A stretch of DNA of 64,000 nt from Achatina immaculata (lineage: Eukaryota > Mollusca > Gastropoda > Stylommatophora > Achatinidae): the NCBI GenBank assembly GCA_009760885.1, contig CM019696.1:46647358-46711357 (forward strand), given 5' to 3'. Made by a program: the position numbers and the translations under genes. Within the stretch, counting starts at the first letter, position 1; each line of letters opens with the position of its first letter. Below the pieces are notes generated by a model. It saw only the letters and a list, made by a program, of their open reading frames with translations, searched no databases and was not told the DNA's origin. Shown here one piece after another: positions 13,262-24,800 of the stretch.

Positions 13262-13390
13262 CACCATCTGGTGCCGTGATGATAATCGTTAGTAATTATG
13301 CGCTTCTTCACAGATGTCAAATCTTGATGAGATCAATCAGCTCGGTGATTATTTTTAGGTTAAACAGTGCCATCATGTCAGCTTGTTCAT
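13262..13390 (-). mobile_element. degenerate LINE 3'-end fragment
   Basis: On the + strand the order GGTGCCGTG, GCGCTTCTTCA, then ATCAGCTCGGTGAT matches, with decay, the better-preserved LINE tails at 31335 and 32243 (GTGCCGTGCCGACTGGCG, ATGCTTCTCCAG, CAGCTCAGTTGGTGAT). The LINE would therefore read on the minus strand. Confidence 0.5.
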
Positions 13391-14047
13391 GGTGTTATCT
13401 CTCTGCCTTCCTCTGTTGCTCTCTCCTGCTCTATCGTTCTGCTATTATCTCTCTGTCTTCCTCTGTTGCTCTCTCCTCCTCTATCGTTCTACTATTATCT
13501 CTCTGTCTTCCTCTGTTGCTCTCTCCTCCTCTATCGTTTTACTATTATCTCTCTGCCTTCCTCTGTTGCTCTCTCCTCGTCTATTGTTCTACTATTATCT
13601 CTCTGTCTTCCTCTGTTGCTCTCTCCTCGTCTATCGTTCTGCTATTATTTCTCTTTTCTTCTGTTGCTCTCTCCTCGTCTATCGTTCTGCTATTATTTCT
13701 CTTTTCCTCTGTTGCTCTCTCCTCCTCTATCGTTCTACTATTATCTCTCTGTCTTCCTCTGTTGCTCTCTCCTCCTCTATCGTTCTGCTATTATCTCTCT
13801 GTCTTCCTCTGTTGCTCTCTCCTCCTCTATCGTTCTGCTATTATCTCTCTGTCTTCCTCTGCTGCTCTCTCTTCCTCTATCGTTCTGCTATTATATCTGT
13901 CTTCCTCTGTTGCTCTCTCCTCGCCGTCTATCGTTCTGCTATTATCTCTCTGTCTTCCTCTGTTGCTCTCTCCTCGTCTATCGTTCTGCTATTATCTCTC
14001 TGTCTTCCTCTGTTGCTCTCTCCTCGTCGTCTATCGTTCTGCTATTA
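13390..14047. repeat. pyrimidine-rich 50-bp minisatellite
   Basis: About thirteen units of ~50 bp, core TTATCTCTCTGTCTTCCTCT followed by GTTGCTCTCTCCTCCTCTAT and CGTTCTGCTA. Because 50 is not a multiple of three, all three + frames stay open (frames of 227 to 268 codons) and spell the same peptide cycle. This is an array artefact rather than a gene. Confidence 0.9.
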
Positions 14048-14117
14048 TGATTTGTTCATGTCCTCAGCTTTATAATGTTTGAATTACATTTATTTTTTTT
14101 TACACACGTCCACACCA

Positions 14118-14262
14118 AAGGCACACACACACACACACACCAGATACACACACCAAAGACACACATACACATCAGATACACACACTAAAGACACACATAC
14201 ACACATACACACCAGGGCCACATTTCCAATACAAACAGCAGAAACACACACACCACCAGATG
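14118..14262. repeat. (CA)n-rich microsatellite
   Basis: Runs of ACACAC alternate with CAGATACACACAC-type steps. Confidence 0.7.
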
Positions 14263-14324
14263 TAAGCAGAGGAGCGACTTATTTATCATGGCCGTGGCCC
14301 GTGGCCCGTGGCTCGATCAGGATC

Positions 14325-14425
14325 ACAGATATTTCAGTCAACCTGACGGTAGAAAGTGGTTACCTGAGACCTGCTGGAGTTAGGTAATGAAAGGAAGCCA
14401 GGCGTGACCTCTGACCCATCGCAGT
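14325..14425 (+). mobile_element. SINE body fragment
   Basis: The order TAGAAAGTGGTTACCTGAGA, TGGAGTTAGGTAATGAAAGG, AAGCCAGGCGTGACCTCTGA resembles the body of the fuller SINE at 57093-57345. That copy has AGAAATGGGTAGCCGACTTC, GGAGTTGGGGAAGGAAAGG and CCAGGCGTGATACTGACC. Confidence 0.55.
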
Positions 14426-14445
14426 GAAACGTGGCAGCACACACG

Positions 14446-14507
14446 TGAAGGATAATAAAAGTATGGATAATAAAAGTAAGGATAATAAAAGTATGGATAA
14501 TAAAAGC
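14446..14507. repeat. 15-bp tandem repeat
   Basis: Four units of GGATAATAAAAGTA(T/A). Confidence 0.7.
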
Positions 14508-15305
14508 ATATCATCTCACGAGGCACAGCTGGATGGAATAAAATTATTATCGATTCCGAACTTTTTATTACTGGTCTAATCAGTAGCAAGACTTTCATCC
14601 TGGTCCGAAAGTACAATGTTTAGATTCAAATGAGTAGCCATGCGGTCATTAATGGCAACGATGTTCGTTGAACCGAAAATTCTTAAATGAACTCTCGTAA
14701 ATAGGAAATTCCTTTTACTTTCTGATTCTGAGTGTATTTACATATTTTTTCCCCTGTGGGTTAAGCCAATGAATGCGCTAGACTGAGGCGTTGAATTTGA
14801 ATGTTAGAACTTTAGAAAACTTCTTTCTTTCTTTCTTTCTTTCTTTCTGTCGTTCTCTATCTCTTTCGTTCTTTCTTTCTTCCTTTCTTTCTGTCCTTCT
14901 TTCAGGAGCTTTACTCCTTCTTTTTTGTGGGAACAAATATCTCGACAAGGTCACTGGAGATTTCTGAATTTGCTGCTATAAGTCACATGGCAAGCCCTAA
15001 TCAATGGCCTGTATTTAGCACTCTCTGGGCTACCCGGGGTGTCCTGAATGCTCAGGCCTTGCTACAAGACACATTAAAGTAAGGGACGCTGTGAAGGTTA
15101 ATCGCTTGGTCATGTGACTGAGTTGTCGTGACCTTTGTCACGAAACTATGTCTGCATGAATGCTGGGAAAGATGCTGGAGTTCGACCTGTGCTTGGACTT
15201 GCTCTGCAATGTAGATATCGTTGCTGAGTCGCGCGGGCAGAGGGAACGTGAAGTTTCCGTTTGTCTGGGTGGTGTTGTATGTTGAGCTGTCACTACTAAC
15301 AATAT
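14508..15305. other. unassigned sequence with a (TTTC)n tract
   Basis: (TTTC)n-like DNA spans about 14820-14905. The rest shows no recognisable gene. The 87-codon minus frame at 15052-15315 has no known domain. Confidence 0.4.
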
Positions 15306-15309
15306 ATGT

Positions 15310-15915
15310 TATCACATGTGCTTTTATCCACCACTAGATCACGCCCATCTACCACTAGATCACGCCCATCTACCCCTAGGTCATGCCCATCTACCACTAG
15401 ATCATGCCCATCTACCACTAGATCACGCCCATCTACCACTAGATCACGCCCATCTACCACTAGATCACGCCCATCTACCCCTAGGTCATGCCCATCTACC
15501 ACTAGATCATGCCCATCTACCAATAGATCACGCCCATCTACCACTAGATCACGCCCATCTACCACTAGATCATGCCCATCTACCACTAGATCATGCCCAT
15601 CCACCACTAAATCACGCCCATCTACCACTAGATCACGCCCATCTACCCCTAGGTCATGCCCATCTACCACTAGATCATGCCCATCTACCACTAGATCACG
15701 CCCATCTACCCCTAGGTCATGCCCATCTACCACTAGGTCATGCCCATCTACCACTAGACAATGCCCATCTACCACTAGATAATGCCCATCTACCACTAGA
15801 TCAGGCACATCTACCACTATACCACGCCCATCTACCACTAGATCATGCCCATCTACCACTATACCACGCCCACCCACCACTAAATCTCGCCCATCCACCA
15901 TTAGATCACAGTGTA
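15310..15915. repeat. 21-bp minisatellite
   Basis: About 28 units of ATCTACCACTAGATCACGCC C (21 bp), with subtypes CCCCTAGGTCATG and CACTAGATCATG interspersed. The 7-codon period keeps frames open on both strands (HLPLDHA on +, VVDGHDL on -). I regard both as artefacts. Confidence 0.92.
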
Positions 15916-16395
15916 CACGTGTGAGCGACTACTTGCTCTTTGGCGACGCTATCATTCGCCGACTCTAGATTGTGTTTTCTAATTCCAATTTCCTTGGAAA
16001 GTGGAATATAAGAATCCAACAATTTTAATTCAATGTTAAGGTGCACATTATATCAGACAGTAATACAAGAGTAGGTATCTGGAATGCGTGGAGGAGATTT
16101 CCAGCACTTTAAACAGAACATATGAAGACAACACGTCGGATCTAATTTCAAGAGTTACATGGAAGCTCGACAGTTTTCCATCGCGGCTGCTCGTGAGATT
16201 TCGGTAGAAAATGAGCAAAGAGCACAAAAAATGATAAAAATAAAGATAATTCTAAAATAAACCATCATCTTCAGTCCTACTTAATCCCAAACATCAACAC
16301 AAGGCATCAACGAAGTGTCTTGAGCAAATCGGGACACCTCAAACCATGTCTTTCTCGCTTCCTTTTGTTCTTCCTTGTGTCCCCACGTCCATAAT
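15916..16395. other. unassigned sequence
   Basis: No gene or repeat recognised. Confidence 0.35.
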
Positions 16396-16397
16396 GG

Positions 16398-17055
16398 CCT
16401 CTCTCTCTGTCTTTCCCCTTGAGGGTGCAGGGGTGTCTTGTTTCTTTCCCAAGGGGTGTTTTGTTTCTTTCCCCTTGAGGGTGCAGGGGTGTCTTATTTC
16501 TTTCCCCTTGAGGGTGCAGGGGTGTCTTGTTTCTTTCCCAAGGGGTGTTTTGTTTCTTTCCCCTTGAGGGTGCAGAGATGTTTTGTTTTTTCCCCTTGAG
16601 GGTGCAGGGATGTCTTTTTTCTTTCCCCAAGGGATGTTTTGTTTCTTTCCCCTTGAGGGTGCAGGGATGTCTTTTTTCTTTCCCCAAGGGATGTTTTGTT
16701 TCTTTCCCCTTGAGGTGCAGGGATGTCTTTTTTCTTTCCCCAAGGGATGTTTTGTTTTTTCCCCTTGAGGGTGCAGGGATGTCTTTTTTCTTTCCCCAAG
16801 GGATGTTTTGTTTCTTTCCCCTTGAGGGTGCAGGGATGTCTTTTTTCTTTCCCCAAGGGATGTTTTGTTTTTTTCCCCTTGAGGGTGCAGGGATGTCTTT
16901 TTTCTTTCCCAAGGGATGTTTTGTTTCTTTCCCCTTGAGGGTGCAGGGATGTCTTATTTCTTTCCCAAGGGATGTTTTGTTTCTTTCCCCTTGAGGGTGC
17001 AGGGATGTCTTATTTCTTTCCCCAGAGGTGTTTTGTTTCTTTCCTCTTGAGGGTG
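16398..17055. repeat. 57-bp minisatellite
   Basis: About eleven to twelve units with the core GTGCAGGGATGTCTTTTTTC, TTTCCCCAAGGGATGTTTTG, TTTCTTTCCCCTTGAGG. Each unit has two related halves (CCCAAGGG and CCCCTTGAGGG flank C/T-rich stretches). On the minus strand it joins the LINE frame at 17305-17536 as a 19-residue lysine-rich cycle, because the period is 57 bp. Confidence 0.9.
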
Positions 17056-17075
17056 CTTGCAACCTGTAACAGTAT

Positions 17076-17220
17076 CTACCGAATACTACTACTACTAGTA
17101 CTAGTACTACTACTACTACTGCTACTGCTACTACTACTACTACTACTACTACTACTGCTGCTGCTACTGCTGCTACTACTACTACTACTACTGCTACTAC
17201 TACTACTACTACTACTGCTG

Positions 17221-17265
<45 letters not shown>

Positions 17266-17293
17266 TTGCTACTACTACTACTACTACTTCTCT
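17076..17293. repeat. (CTA)n microsatellite ending in (TC)n
   Basis: ACT/CTG trinucleotide runs of about 205 bp precede CTCTCTCTCTCTC. Confidence 0.95.
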
Positions 17294-17304
17294 CTCTCTC
17301 TCTC

Positions 17305-17665
17305 TCTGAACTTTAAGTCCCCAAGGCAATAGCGCTTCCTCAAGGGTTTTCCACAAATGCCTGCCCTTTTGCCTTTTTTTCGCTCTCGCCCAGATGAGCC
17401 CTCTATTGGTCAACATCCTCTCCGTTGCTCTTCTCCATGCCTCTTTTGCTCTACCCTTACTTCCGTTCCCCTGTGGTGTCCGTCTAGGTGCTATTTTTAG
17501 TAGTGAGTCATCAGTCATCTGGAGCACATGTCCCAACCATCGCTAGCGTCTTTCCTCAATAATTGCTGTCAGTGGCTTCATCTGCATTTCTGCCAATAAG
17601 ATGTTGTTTATTATGGTGTTTGGCCAAAATATTCTTTTAACTCTCTGTAAACATTTAGCCTGGAA
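17305..17665 (-). mobile_element. LINE reverse-transcriptase C-terminal fragment
   Basis: The minus strand reads RVKRIFWPNTIINNILLAEM, then a frameshift, then GHVLQMTDDSLLKIAPRRTP, RAKEAWRRATERML and LTWARAKK-like text ending LWKTLEEALLPWG. The GHVLRM, R-T-P-x-G and W-R-R-T-x-E motifs are typical of the last ~120 codons of RTE/craniate-type LINE ORFs. It is flanked on both sides by (CTA)n. The same family recurs at 53270-53435. Confidence 0.85.
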
Positions 17666-17683
17666 ACAATTCAGACTACAACT

Positions 17684-17932
<249 letters not shown>

Positions 17933-20085
17933 CAGAAGAAGAAGAAGTATAGGTAGAGAAAAGTAGAAAAGGGAGATAAGAAGGAGTAAGTGCAAGAAAA
18001 TGAGGAGGCCGAGAAGGTAGAAGAATATGAGGAGGAAGAGAAACTAAAAGAAGATAGGAAGAGGAGAAAGAGAATGTAGAAGGAGATGAGGATAAGTACG
18101 AGAAGAAGAGAACGTCCATGAAGATAAAGAGAAAGAGAAAGTAGAGGAAGATGAAGAGGAGAAAGAAGAGGAAGATAAGGAGGACACAAGGAGGAAAAGA
18201 GCAGAAAGTGGAGAGAAAGTAATGGAATATGAGGAAAAGAAGGAGGAGAAAGTAATGGAAGATGAGGAAGATAAGGAGGAGAAAGTAATGGAAGATGAGG
18301 AAGAGGAGAAAGTATAGGAAGACGAGGAGGAAAAAGTATAGAGAGATGAGGAGGAGAAGACGAGAAATTAGTGGTACATGAGGAGGAGAAAGTAGAGGAA
18401 GATGAGGAGGAGAAGAGGAGAAAGTAGAGGGAGGAGGAGGAGAATGAGAAGAAGGAAGTGAGAAAATGACGAGGAGAAGGATGCGAAGGTAGAGGAAGAT
18501 GAAGAGGAGAAGAGGAGAAAGTAAAGGAAGATAAGAATGTAGAAGGAATTGAGGATAAGTTAGATGAAGTGAACGATGAATAATATAAATAGAAAATATA
18601 ATGAATGAATGAATAAATAATCTTTATTTTTAAAGGTTAAAGAATTGGGCACGCAGGCCCGTCTTACATTCTGCCCTTCATCACTCCATCTTTCATTCTT
18701 CCCACACACTCGATTTAGTACAAGTATACAAATTACATTAGGGAAAAAACACCAAAAGAATGTAAAATTTAACTATTACATTCAAAGTAGAAGAGAAGGA
18801 GTAATTAACCTAATAAAATAGCTCACATACACAGACATATACATAAATAAAAATACATTGTCAGTACAGATCTTCTAACATATGATTTTTAACAAACATT
18901 AAAATAATTTCTAACAATATCTAACAAGTTACTCTTCGAACTACGTCATTTTAGTATTTGATGGTTGGCGAGTGATGTGTTGAGAGATTGCTGGTTATTC
19001 TATGGAGGCGTCTAGTTAAAAGCAAGTAAATAATGAAACAGGTTTGAGTTAAAGGAAGAAGTATTACTAATGGATAGTGGAAGATGAGGAGGAAAAGAGG
19101 AAAGAGTAGAAGAAGATAAGGAGGAGAAAGTAAAGGAAAATGAAGAGTAGGACAAGAAAGTAGAGAAAGATGAGGAGGAGAAGGAGAAAGTATAGATGAA
19201 GATGTGGAGGAGAAGGAGGAGAAAGTATAGGAAGAAAAAGAATAGAAAGTAGAGGAAGATGGGGGAAGGAGTAGTAAGTGGAAGAAAATGAGTAGGATAA
19301 GGAGGAGAAAGTAGAGAGAGATGAGGAGGATAAGGTGGAGAAAGTAGTGAAAGATAAGGAGGAGAAAGTAGCGGAAGATGAGGAGGAAAAGGAGAAGAAT
19401 GTAGAGGAAGATTATGAGGAGGATAAGAAAATAGAGAAAGAAAACAGAGGATGATGAGGAGGATAAGGAGGAGAAAGTAGAGGAAGATGAGGAGGAGATG
19501 AGGAGAAAATAGAGGAAGATAAGGAGGAGAAAATGATAAAGTAGAGGAAGATGAAGAGGATAAGGAGGAAAAAGTAGAAGATGAAGACGAGAAGGAGTAG
19601 AACGAAGAGGAGGATGAGTGGGAGAAGAAAGTAAAGGGGGAGAAGGAGTAGAAAGTAGAGGGACATCAGGAATAGAAATTAGAGGAGGAGAAAGCAGAGG
19701 AAGATGAGGATAAAAAGAAGATAAGGAGGATAAGGATGAGAAAGTAGAGATGATAAAGAGGAGACGGCGGAGAAGAAAGTAGAGAAGGATGAGAAGAAGA
19801 AGGAGGAGAAAGTAGAGAAGATGAAGAGGAGAAGTAGGGGAAACTAGAGGAAGATAAGGAGAAGAAGAAGGAGAAAGTAAAAAAAGATAAGAAGAAGAAG
19901 GAGAAAGTTAAAAAAAGATAAGGAGAACGAGGAAGAGAAAGTAGAGGAAGATAAGGAAAGAAAGAGAAATCAGAGATGATGATGAGGGTAATGATAAGAA
20001 AGTAGAGAAGATAAGGAAGAGAAGGAGAAGAAAGTAAAAGAAGATAAGGAAATGGAGGAGAAAGAAAAGGAAGAAGATAATTTAG
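17933..20085. repeat. 2.1-kb purine-rich (GGA/GAA/AGTAGAGGAAGATG) low-complexity tract
   Basis: The + strand is almost all A and G, with loose repeats of GAGGAGAAAGTAGAGGAAGA. It is interrupted by ordinary sequence at about 18595-19070. No domain-bearing frame exists. The serine/leucine/phenylalanine-rich minus frames are compositional. Confidence 0.85.
18597..18725. repeat. dispersed repeat copy A
   Basis: GAATTGGGCACGCAGGCCCG TCT, then ATTCTGCCCTTCATCA and TTTCATTC, recurs at about 57400-57465. Both lie next to TTTATTTT-type sequence, which suggests a retroposed 3' end. The family is not identified. Confidence 0.6.
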
Positions 20086-20650
20086 ATTGATTATATCCAA
20101 CAATTTGAGGTAATCAGACTGGACAGCCTTCCCAAGACGAGGTAATATCTTTTATGTTGAATTCGGTTTAGAAGGCCAAAAGTGTTGGAACATTAAAGTC
20201 TAGTTCGGCCATCGTCTTTCAAAAAATCTGGGCACAGAATGGCTAATCGTGATCCATTCTTCGTGTCTTCCCACGGGCTCCAGACTAATTTATGGTTCAA
20301 ATATATATTTTTGTACATTTCAAGAATGGAAGAACAATAATGAAGCGTATTACAGTCAAAAAGAGATTTGGAAAACGATGATTATTGTCTGGTTGTGTGT
20401 GGTTAAAATGTTTAAATTTTCTGTTTTAATGAGTTTATGGCGTAGCCAGATTTTGATAGGAAAAGGCAGGCACGGAAAAGAGGGTGAAATTTAAAACAAA
20501 ATTATAAAATACGACACGCATACATTTGTACGAAGAAATCTGGCCGGCGTATACTACAGAGCGCTCTGTATGTTCTTAATGCCCATATTTTCCCTTGGCC
20601 TGTGGGCACACTTAAAGGTGATGGTGTCAGTATTGGCTTGTGGGTACACT
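20086..20650. other. unassigned sequence
   Basis: No recognisable gene. The 81-codon frame at 20249 has no known domain. Confidence 0.35.
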
Positions 20651-20654
20651 TAAA

Positions 20655-20975
20655 GGTGACGAAATCTTCCAGGCTCAACTTTAAACAAGGAAAATCTTCC
20701 AGGCTCAACTTTAAACAAGGAAAATCTTCCAGGCTCAACTTTAAACAAGGAAAATCTTCCAGGCTCAACTTTAAACAAGGAAAATCTTCCAGGCTCAACT
20801 TTAAACAAGGAAAACCCTACGGGCCCAACTTTAAACAAGGAAAACCTTCCGGGCCCAACTTTAAACAAGGAAAACCCTCCGGGCCCAACTTTAAACAAGG
20901 AAAACTCTCCGGGCCCAATCTTTAAGAAGGAAAACCTTCCGGGTCCAACCCTAAACAAGGAAAACCCTCGCGGGC
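20655..20975. repeat. 30-bp minisatellite
   Basis: About ten units of AAATCTTCCAGGCTCAACTT TAAACAAGGA. The right half shifts to the CCTCCGGGCCCAACTTTAAA subtype. The 10-codon period keeps both strands open. Confidence 0.92.
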
Positions 20976-21966
20976 CTCTAAGCGACGCACTAGCTGGACG
21001 CCTCCCTTCAACCCCCCCCCCCCATCTGGACACCTCCCCCCAACCACCCTCCCTCACCCCCACTACCTCTCATAGAGCCTGTTTACAGTTTTACTGATTT
21101 GATCTTTTTTTTTTTTTTTCGTACGGAATCACCTCACCGTCCACATCCATGAGAATCAAACACCATCAGCTTGGCTGCTCCGGCGCTTCAGTGCTGTGAA
21201 GCTCTAGTTTTACCACAGAATAACACTGACAGTGTCTTGAACAAAAACAAAAGCATGAGGCGCCAAGAAACCGAATTTTCACGTGTATAAAATGTATAAA
21301 CTAGGAAAAAAAGGTAGAAACAGCTTTATCATTTAACGATAACACATTTATGACGTTTCGGTGCGAGCCTTTGTCACACAAAAACAAACAGGACGAAGAA
21401 TCAGAGAGAGGAACAAAGTATAGATTCACATTAGTTTGAAAAAAAAATTGAAGAAAAATGGCAAATGACTTATCTCAGCTTCTGGAACACAGTCGTCTGT
21501 ATGTCCTCGACAGGGGCACAAACAACAACCAACGGTTACGGTGTAAACAGAGCGTCGGTCTGGACAGGTGCAAAATTGTGCATGGTTGAGTGCAGAAAAT
21601 GTTAAGAGACAAGGATGCGCACAGAAGGGCCAGAGAATTACTCCAAGAACAGGGATGGCTGGAGAGCCCCTATCCATGGCCGATGCCCTGAAATGTTCCA
21701 GGCGGGTAAAACGCGGACGTACCGTTGAGTGGCAAGGAAAATGCGCGGGTGTTTAGATAATTTAGGGGTATCGTTGACAAGGTGAATTTAAAATATTTCC
21801 ATGTTAAAAAAATACTAATTATACATTTAAAAAAAAAGGTAAATGAATGAAGGTTCCAGGAATGTATAGTTTTTTTTTTAGAAAAAAATAACTGGTGAGA
21901 AAATTAGACAAAATATTTAGCCCATTCCCCCCCCCCCCAAAAAAAATAAAATTATAAAACACTAAA
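20976..21966. other. unassigned sequence with poly-C and poly-T runs
   Basis: C-run at about 21011-21023, T-runs near 21107 and 21870. No recognisable gene. The segment 21840-21910 is related to 23345-23415 (see the separate entry). Confidence 0.4.
21840..21910. repeat. dispersed repeat shared with 23345-23415
   Basis: AATGAATGAAGGTTCCAGGA AT followed by a T/A-rich stretch and AACTGGTGAGAAAAT appears at both positions. Confidence 0.65.
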
Positions 21967-22590
21967 CTAATAGGCTCTAAGCACTGTTATTGCCGGAGGT
22001 GGGGTGGAGGATACGCTCTCCACTCCAACGGAGTCTAAACACATCCATACTAGGATAAAACGCCTAAACCGGTTCAAACCAGGGGTGGAAGTCACTAGTG
22101 GCGAGGATTCGTCCTCCTGGACAAAAGCTCCATCCTGGTCACAACTAGGAAGGGTAGCGGCCACGACCACAAAATGCTGAAGTCGGAGACACTGGACCAG
22201 GGCAGTCTAGATAGGCAACCTCTTCTCACCCGGCGGGGATCCTAATCACGCTGAGGCTTTCCGGTGAGAAAGTCCAAGCTGGACTGGATGGGTAACCACC
22301 TCTCACCCGGCGGTGATACACGGGTATCTCAAAACACGTCGAGGTTTTCCGGTGAGCAAGTCCAACTCTAGATTAGACTGGTGCAACGAAAACCACGGTG
22401 TCACGCAATCCCGCTTCTGAGACCTACCAAGAATACAGACTCAAGCTCTGCGATACTCTGAACCTCTTATGGTCCTCTTGGGGATCTCGACCACACGGGG
22501 AACCACGGGACCTATCGAGGACCACAGGCGAAAATTCAATAGGATCACAGGGTGGCCTTGGTTGCAGAAGCAAACGAAGAAGAAGAAGAC
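21967..22590. repeat. unidentified interspersed element with internal ~95-bp duplication
   Basis: The stretch contains two related blocks: TCTCACCCGGCGGGGATC with GCTTTCCGGTGAGAAAGTCC (about 22223-22290), and TCTCACCCGGCGGTGATA with GTTTTCCGGTGAGCAAGTCC (about 22302-22372). It ends in an AAGAAGAAGAAG tail. That layout suits a retroposed element, but I cannot name the family. A 68-codon minus frame at 21967-22170 has no known domain. Confidence 0.45.
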
Positions 22591-22734
22591 TAAACTAATT
22601 GTCTACTTACCAAGACCTGTAAATATCCACTTGTCACACACAATTTGGAGATAAAATGAATTCTTTCCAAGATATATCACTTTTTTTTACACAAATTGAC
22701 CAAAAAAAAAAAGGAACGGACCAGGAAGAAAAGA

Positions 22735-22925
22735 TGAAGCAGAACAATGAAACTATAAAGAAAAGATAAAGAAGCAAAACAATGAAAATAGCAAGAAAAG
22801 ATAAGAAAGCAGAACAATGAAACTAGCATGAAAAGATAAAGAAGCAGAACAATGAAACTAGTAAGAAAAGATAAGGAAGCAGAACAAAGAAACTAGCAAG
22901 AAAAGATAAGGAAGCAGAACAATGT
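22735..22925. repeat. ~35-bp tandem repeat
   Basis: About five units of AAGCAGAACAATGAAACTAG CAAGAAAAGATAA. Confidence 0.8.
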
Positions 22926-23059
22926 TTGGTTTTAATCAGTTTTAGAACAATGTCCAGGAAGACTGGGATGGTCCTGAAAAGGAGCTGGTTATGATGCAGA
23001 GTAATATGATGACATGCCTGATCAGGAATTACTTTGCAGCTTTCTTCAGGGTCTTCTGA

Positions 23060-23338
23060 TAAAGGGTTACTGTTGACTGGGTGGTCATGGCACTGACTGA
23101 TAAAGGGCTGCTGTTGACTGAGTGGCCCTGGCAATGACTGATAAAGGGCTGCTGTTGACTGAGTGGCCCTGGCAATGACTGATAAAGGGCTGCTGTTGAC
23201 TGAGTGGCCCTGGCAATGACTGATAAAGGGCTGCTGTTGACTGGGTGGCCCTGTCACTGACTGATAAAGGGCTGCTGTTGGCTGGGTGGCCCTGTCACTG
23301 TCTGATAAAGAGCTGCTGCTGACTGGGTGGCCCTGAAA
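23060..23338. repeat. 41-bp minisatellite
   Basis: About seven units of CTGATAAAGGGCTGCTGTTG ACTGAGTGGCCCTGGCAATG A. The minus frame that crosses it (22823-23353) is array-derived. Confidence 0.88.
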
Positions 23339-24060
23339 ATAAAAAAAAGGCAAATGAATGAAGGTTCCAGGAATACATAGTTTTTGTAGGAAAAAAAAAA
23401 CTGGTGAGAAAATGAGAAAACATTTTTAGACTCCCAAAAACAAAAACAAAAATTATAAAACTACTAAACTACGTGCAACAAGTGAGAATGAGTAAGATTG
23501 CGGAAGATTATGTGTAACTGAATAACGAACTAAAACCATGTGGTTCCAGTGTCCCAAAGTCCTGAATGTAGATATTCTCATCTGCGTGATTTGCCTCTAT
23601 GGTTGGGGCCATTGAAATTCTTTCTATCCTTTTGTTAAAATGAACCAAGCACTTCCGTTTACTTCATTATTAGAACCAGTTCTACGGCAGTCGCCATTTC
23701 TCTTTTCTAAAGTTAATATTTCAAAATGATTCCTTTGTAAACTGTTGAGATATCCACAAATAATAGCTGCACTGATTAGTGGCCAAGTGTAAATACAGTA
23801 TAATGTATAATAACATTTAAGTGAATATTTTACAGCGAAAGAAAAGGTAAACCGAATCAAATCAAACAGAAGCTAATGGTAAAGGTTAATTCCCAGTTTC
23901 CGTGCCTTTAAGGCATACAGGGGACATGGTTCTGGGCCTGTGTTTCCAAGATCTTCGGCACATGAAAGTATGATGTAGTGAATGTCACGTCTGGCTGCAT
24001 GTACCTTATCAGATTTTCTCTGGTACCCATTTTTAGAGTCTGTGTGGACCCCTGGGCCTT
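23339..24060. other. unassigned sequence
   Basis: Begins with the dispersed repeat shared with 21840. The remainder shows no recognised gene or RNA. Confidence 0.35.
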
Positions 24061-24061
24061 T

Positions 24062-24364
24062 TGGTCAGTCAGTCAGTTAGTCAGTCACTCAATCAGTCAG
24101 TCAGTTAGTCAGTTAGTTAGTCAGTTAGTCAGTCAGTCAGTTAGTCAGTCAGTCAGTCAGTTAGTTAGTCAGTCAGTTAGTCAGTTAGTCAGTCACTCAG
24201 TCAGTCAGTCAGTTAGTCAGTTAGTTAGTCAGTTAGTCAGTCAGTCAGTCAGTCAGTTAGTTAGTCAGTTGGTCAGTCAGTTAGTCAGTCAGTTAGCCAG
24301 TCAGTTAGCCAGTCAGTCAGTCAGTTAGTCAGTCAGTTAGTCAGTCAGTCAGTCAGTCAGTCAT
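24062..24364. repeat. (TCAG)n / (TTAG)n tetranucleotide array
   Basis: About 75 four-base steps of AGTC with interspersed AGTT. The serine/valine-rich frame across it is an artefact. Confidence 0.95.
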
Positions 24365-24638
24365 TTGCATGTCCCTTGCGTAACCTCGCCTCCCTGACAG
24401 CTCTCCTGTAGGCCTCTCGGTTGTGAGCAGGATGCCCTGCTGCTGATGCATCCATTTACAGACTGTCAACGATGCCTTGTCTTCGCCTTGGTCTTCCTCT
24501 CTCTCTTTTTTCCCATTATGTACCCTTCCAAGACGGTCTTCTCTAAATTATCATGACGTTTAATGTGTCCAAAATATTTAAGTTTTCTCTGTTTAATCCT
24601 CTTTACTAGCCAGCCTTCTTCAATATTAAGTTCTTGTA

Positions 24639-24674
<36 letters not shown>

Positions 24675-24800
24675 TTGTTCTTTTTTTGTGCCCATGATAT
24701 TTGAAGACCTCTTCTGTAGCATTTACATTCAAAATTTTTGGTATGTGCCAGAAAAAAAAACATCTCTACTGCAGGGACTTCAACAACATAATGTCTGATT
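24365..24800 (-). mobile_element. LINE reverse-transcriptase C-terminal fragment interrupted by (TA)n
   Basis: The minus strand reads KCYRRGLQISWAQKKN, then an isoleucine/tyrosine run from (TA)n at about 24641-24671, then LQELNIEEGWLVKRIKQRKL, KYFGHIKRHDNLEKTVLEGY and IMGKKRERKTKAK. The last part, DASAAGHPAHNREAYRRAVR, follows after a frameshift. The same family recurs at 50530-50815 and 62600-63180. Confidence 0.88.

Noticed and set aside
13276..14082. 268-codon leucine/serine-rich protein
   Set aside because: A by-product of the 50-bp pyrimidine-rich array, with the same peptide appearing in all three frames.
15296..15924. VVDGHDL or HLPLDHA repeat proteins on opposite strands
   Set aside because: Both strands of a 21-bp minisatellite are open because the unit has no stops. 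This does not indicate coding.
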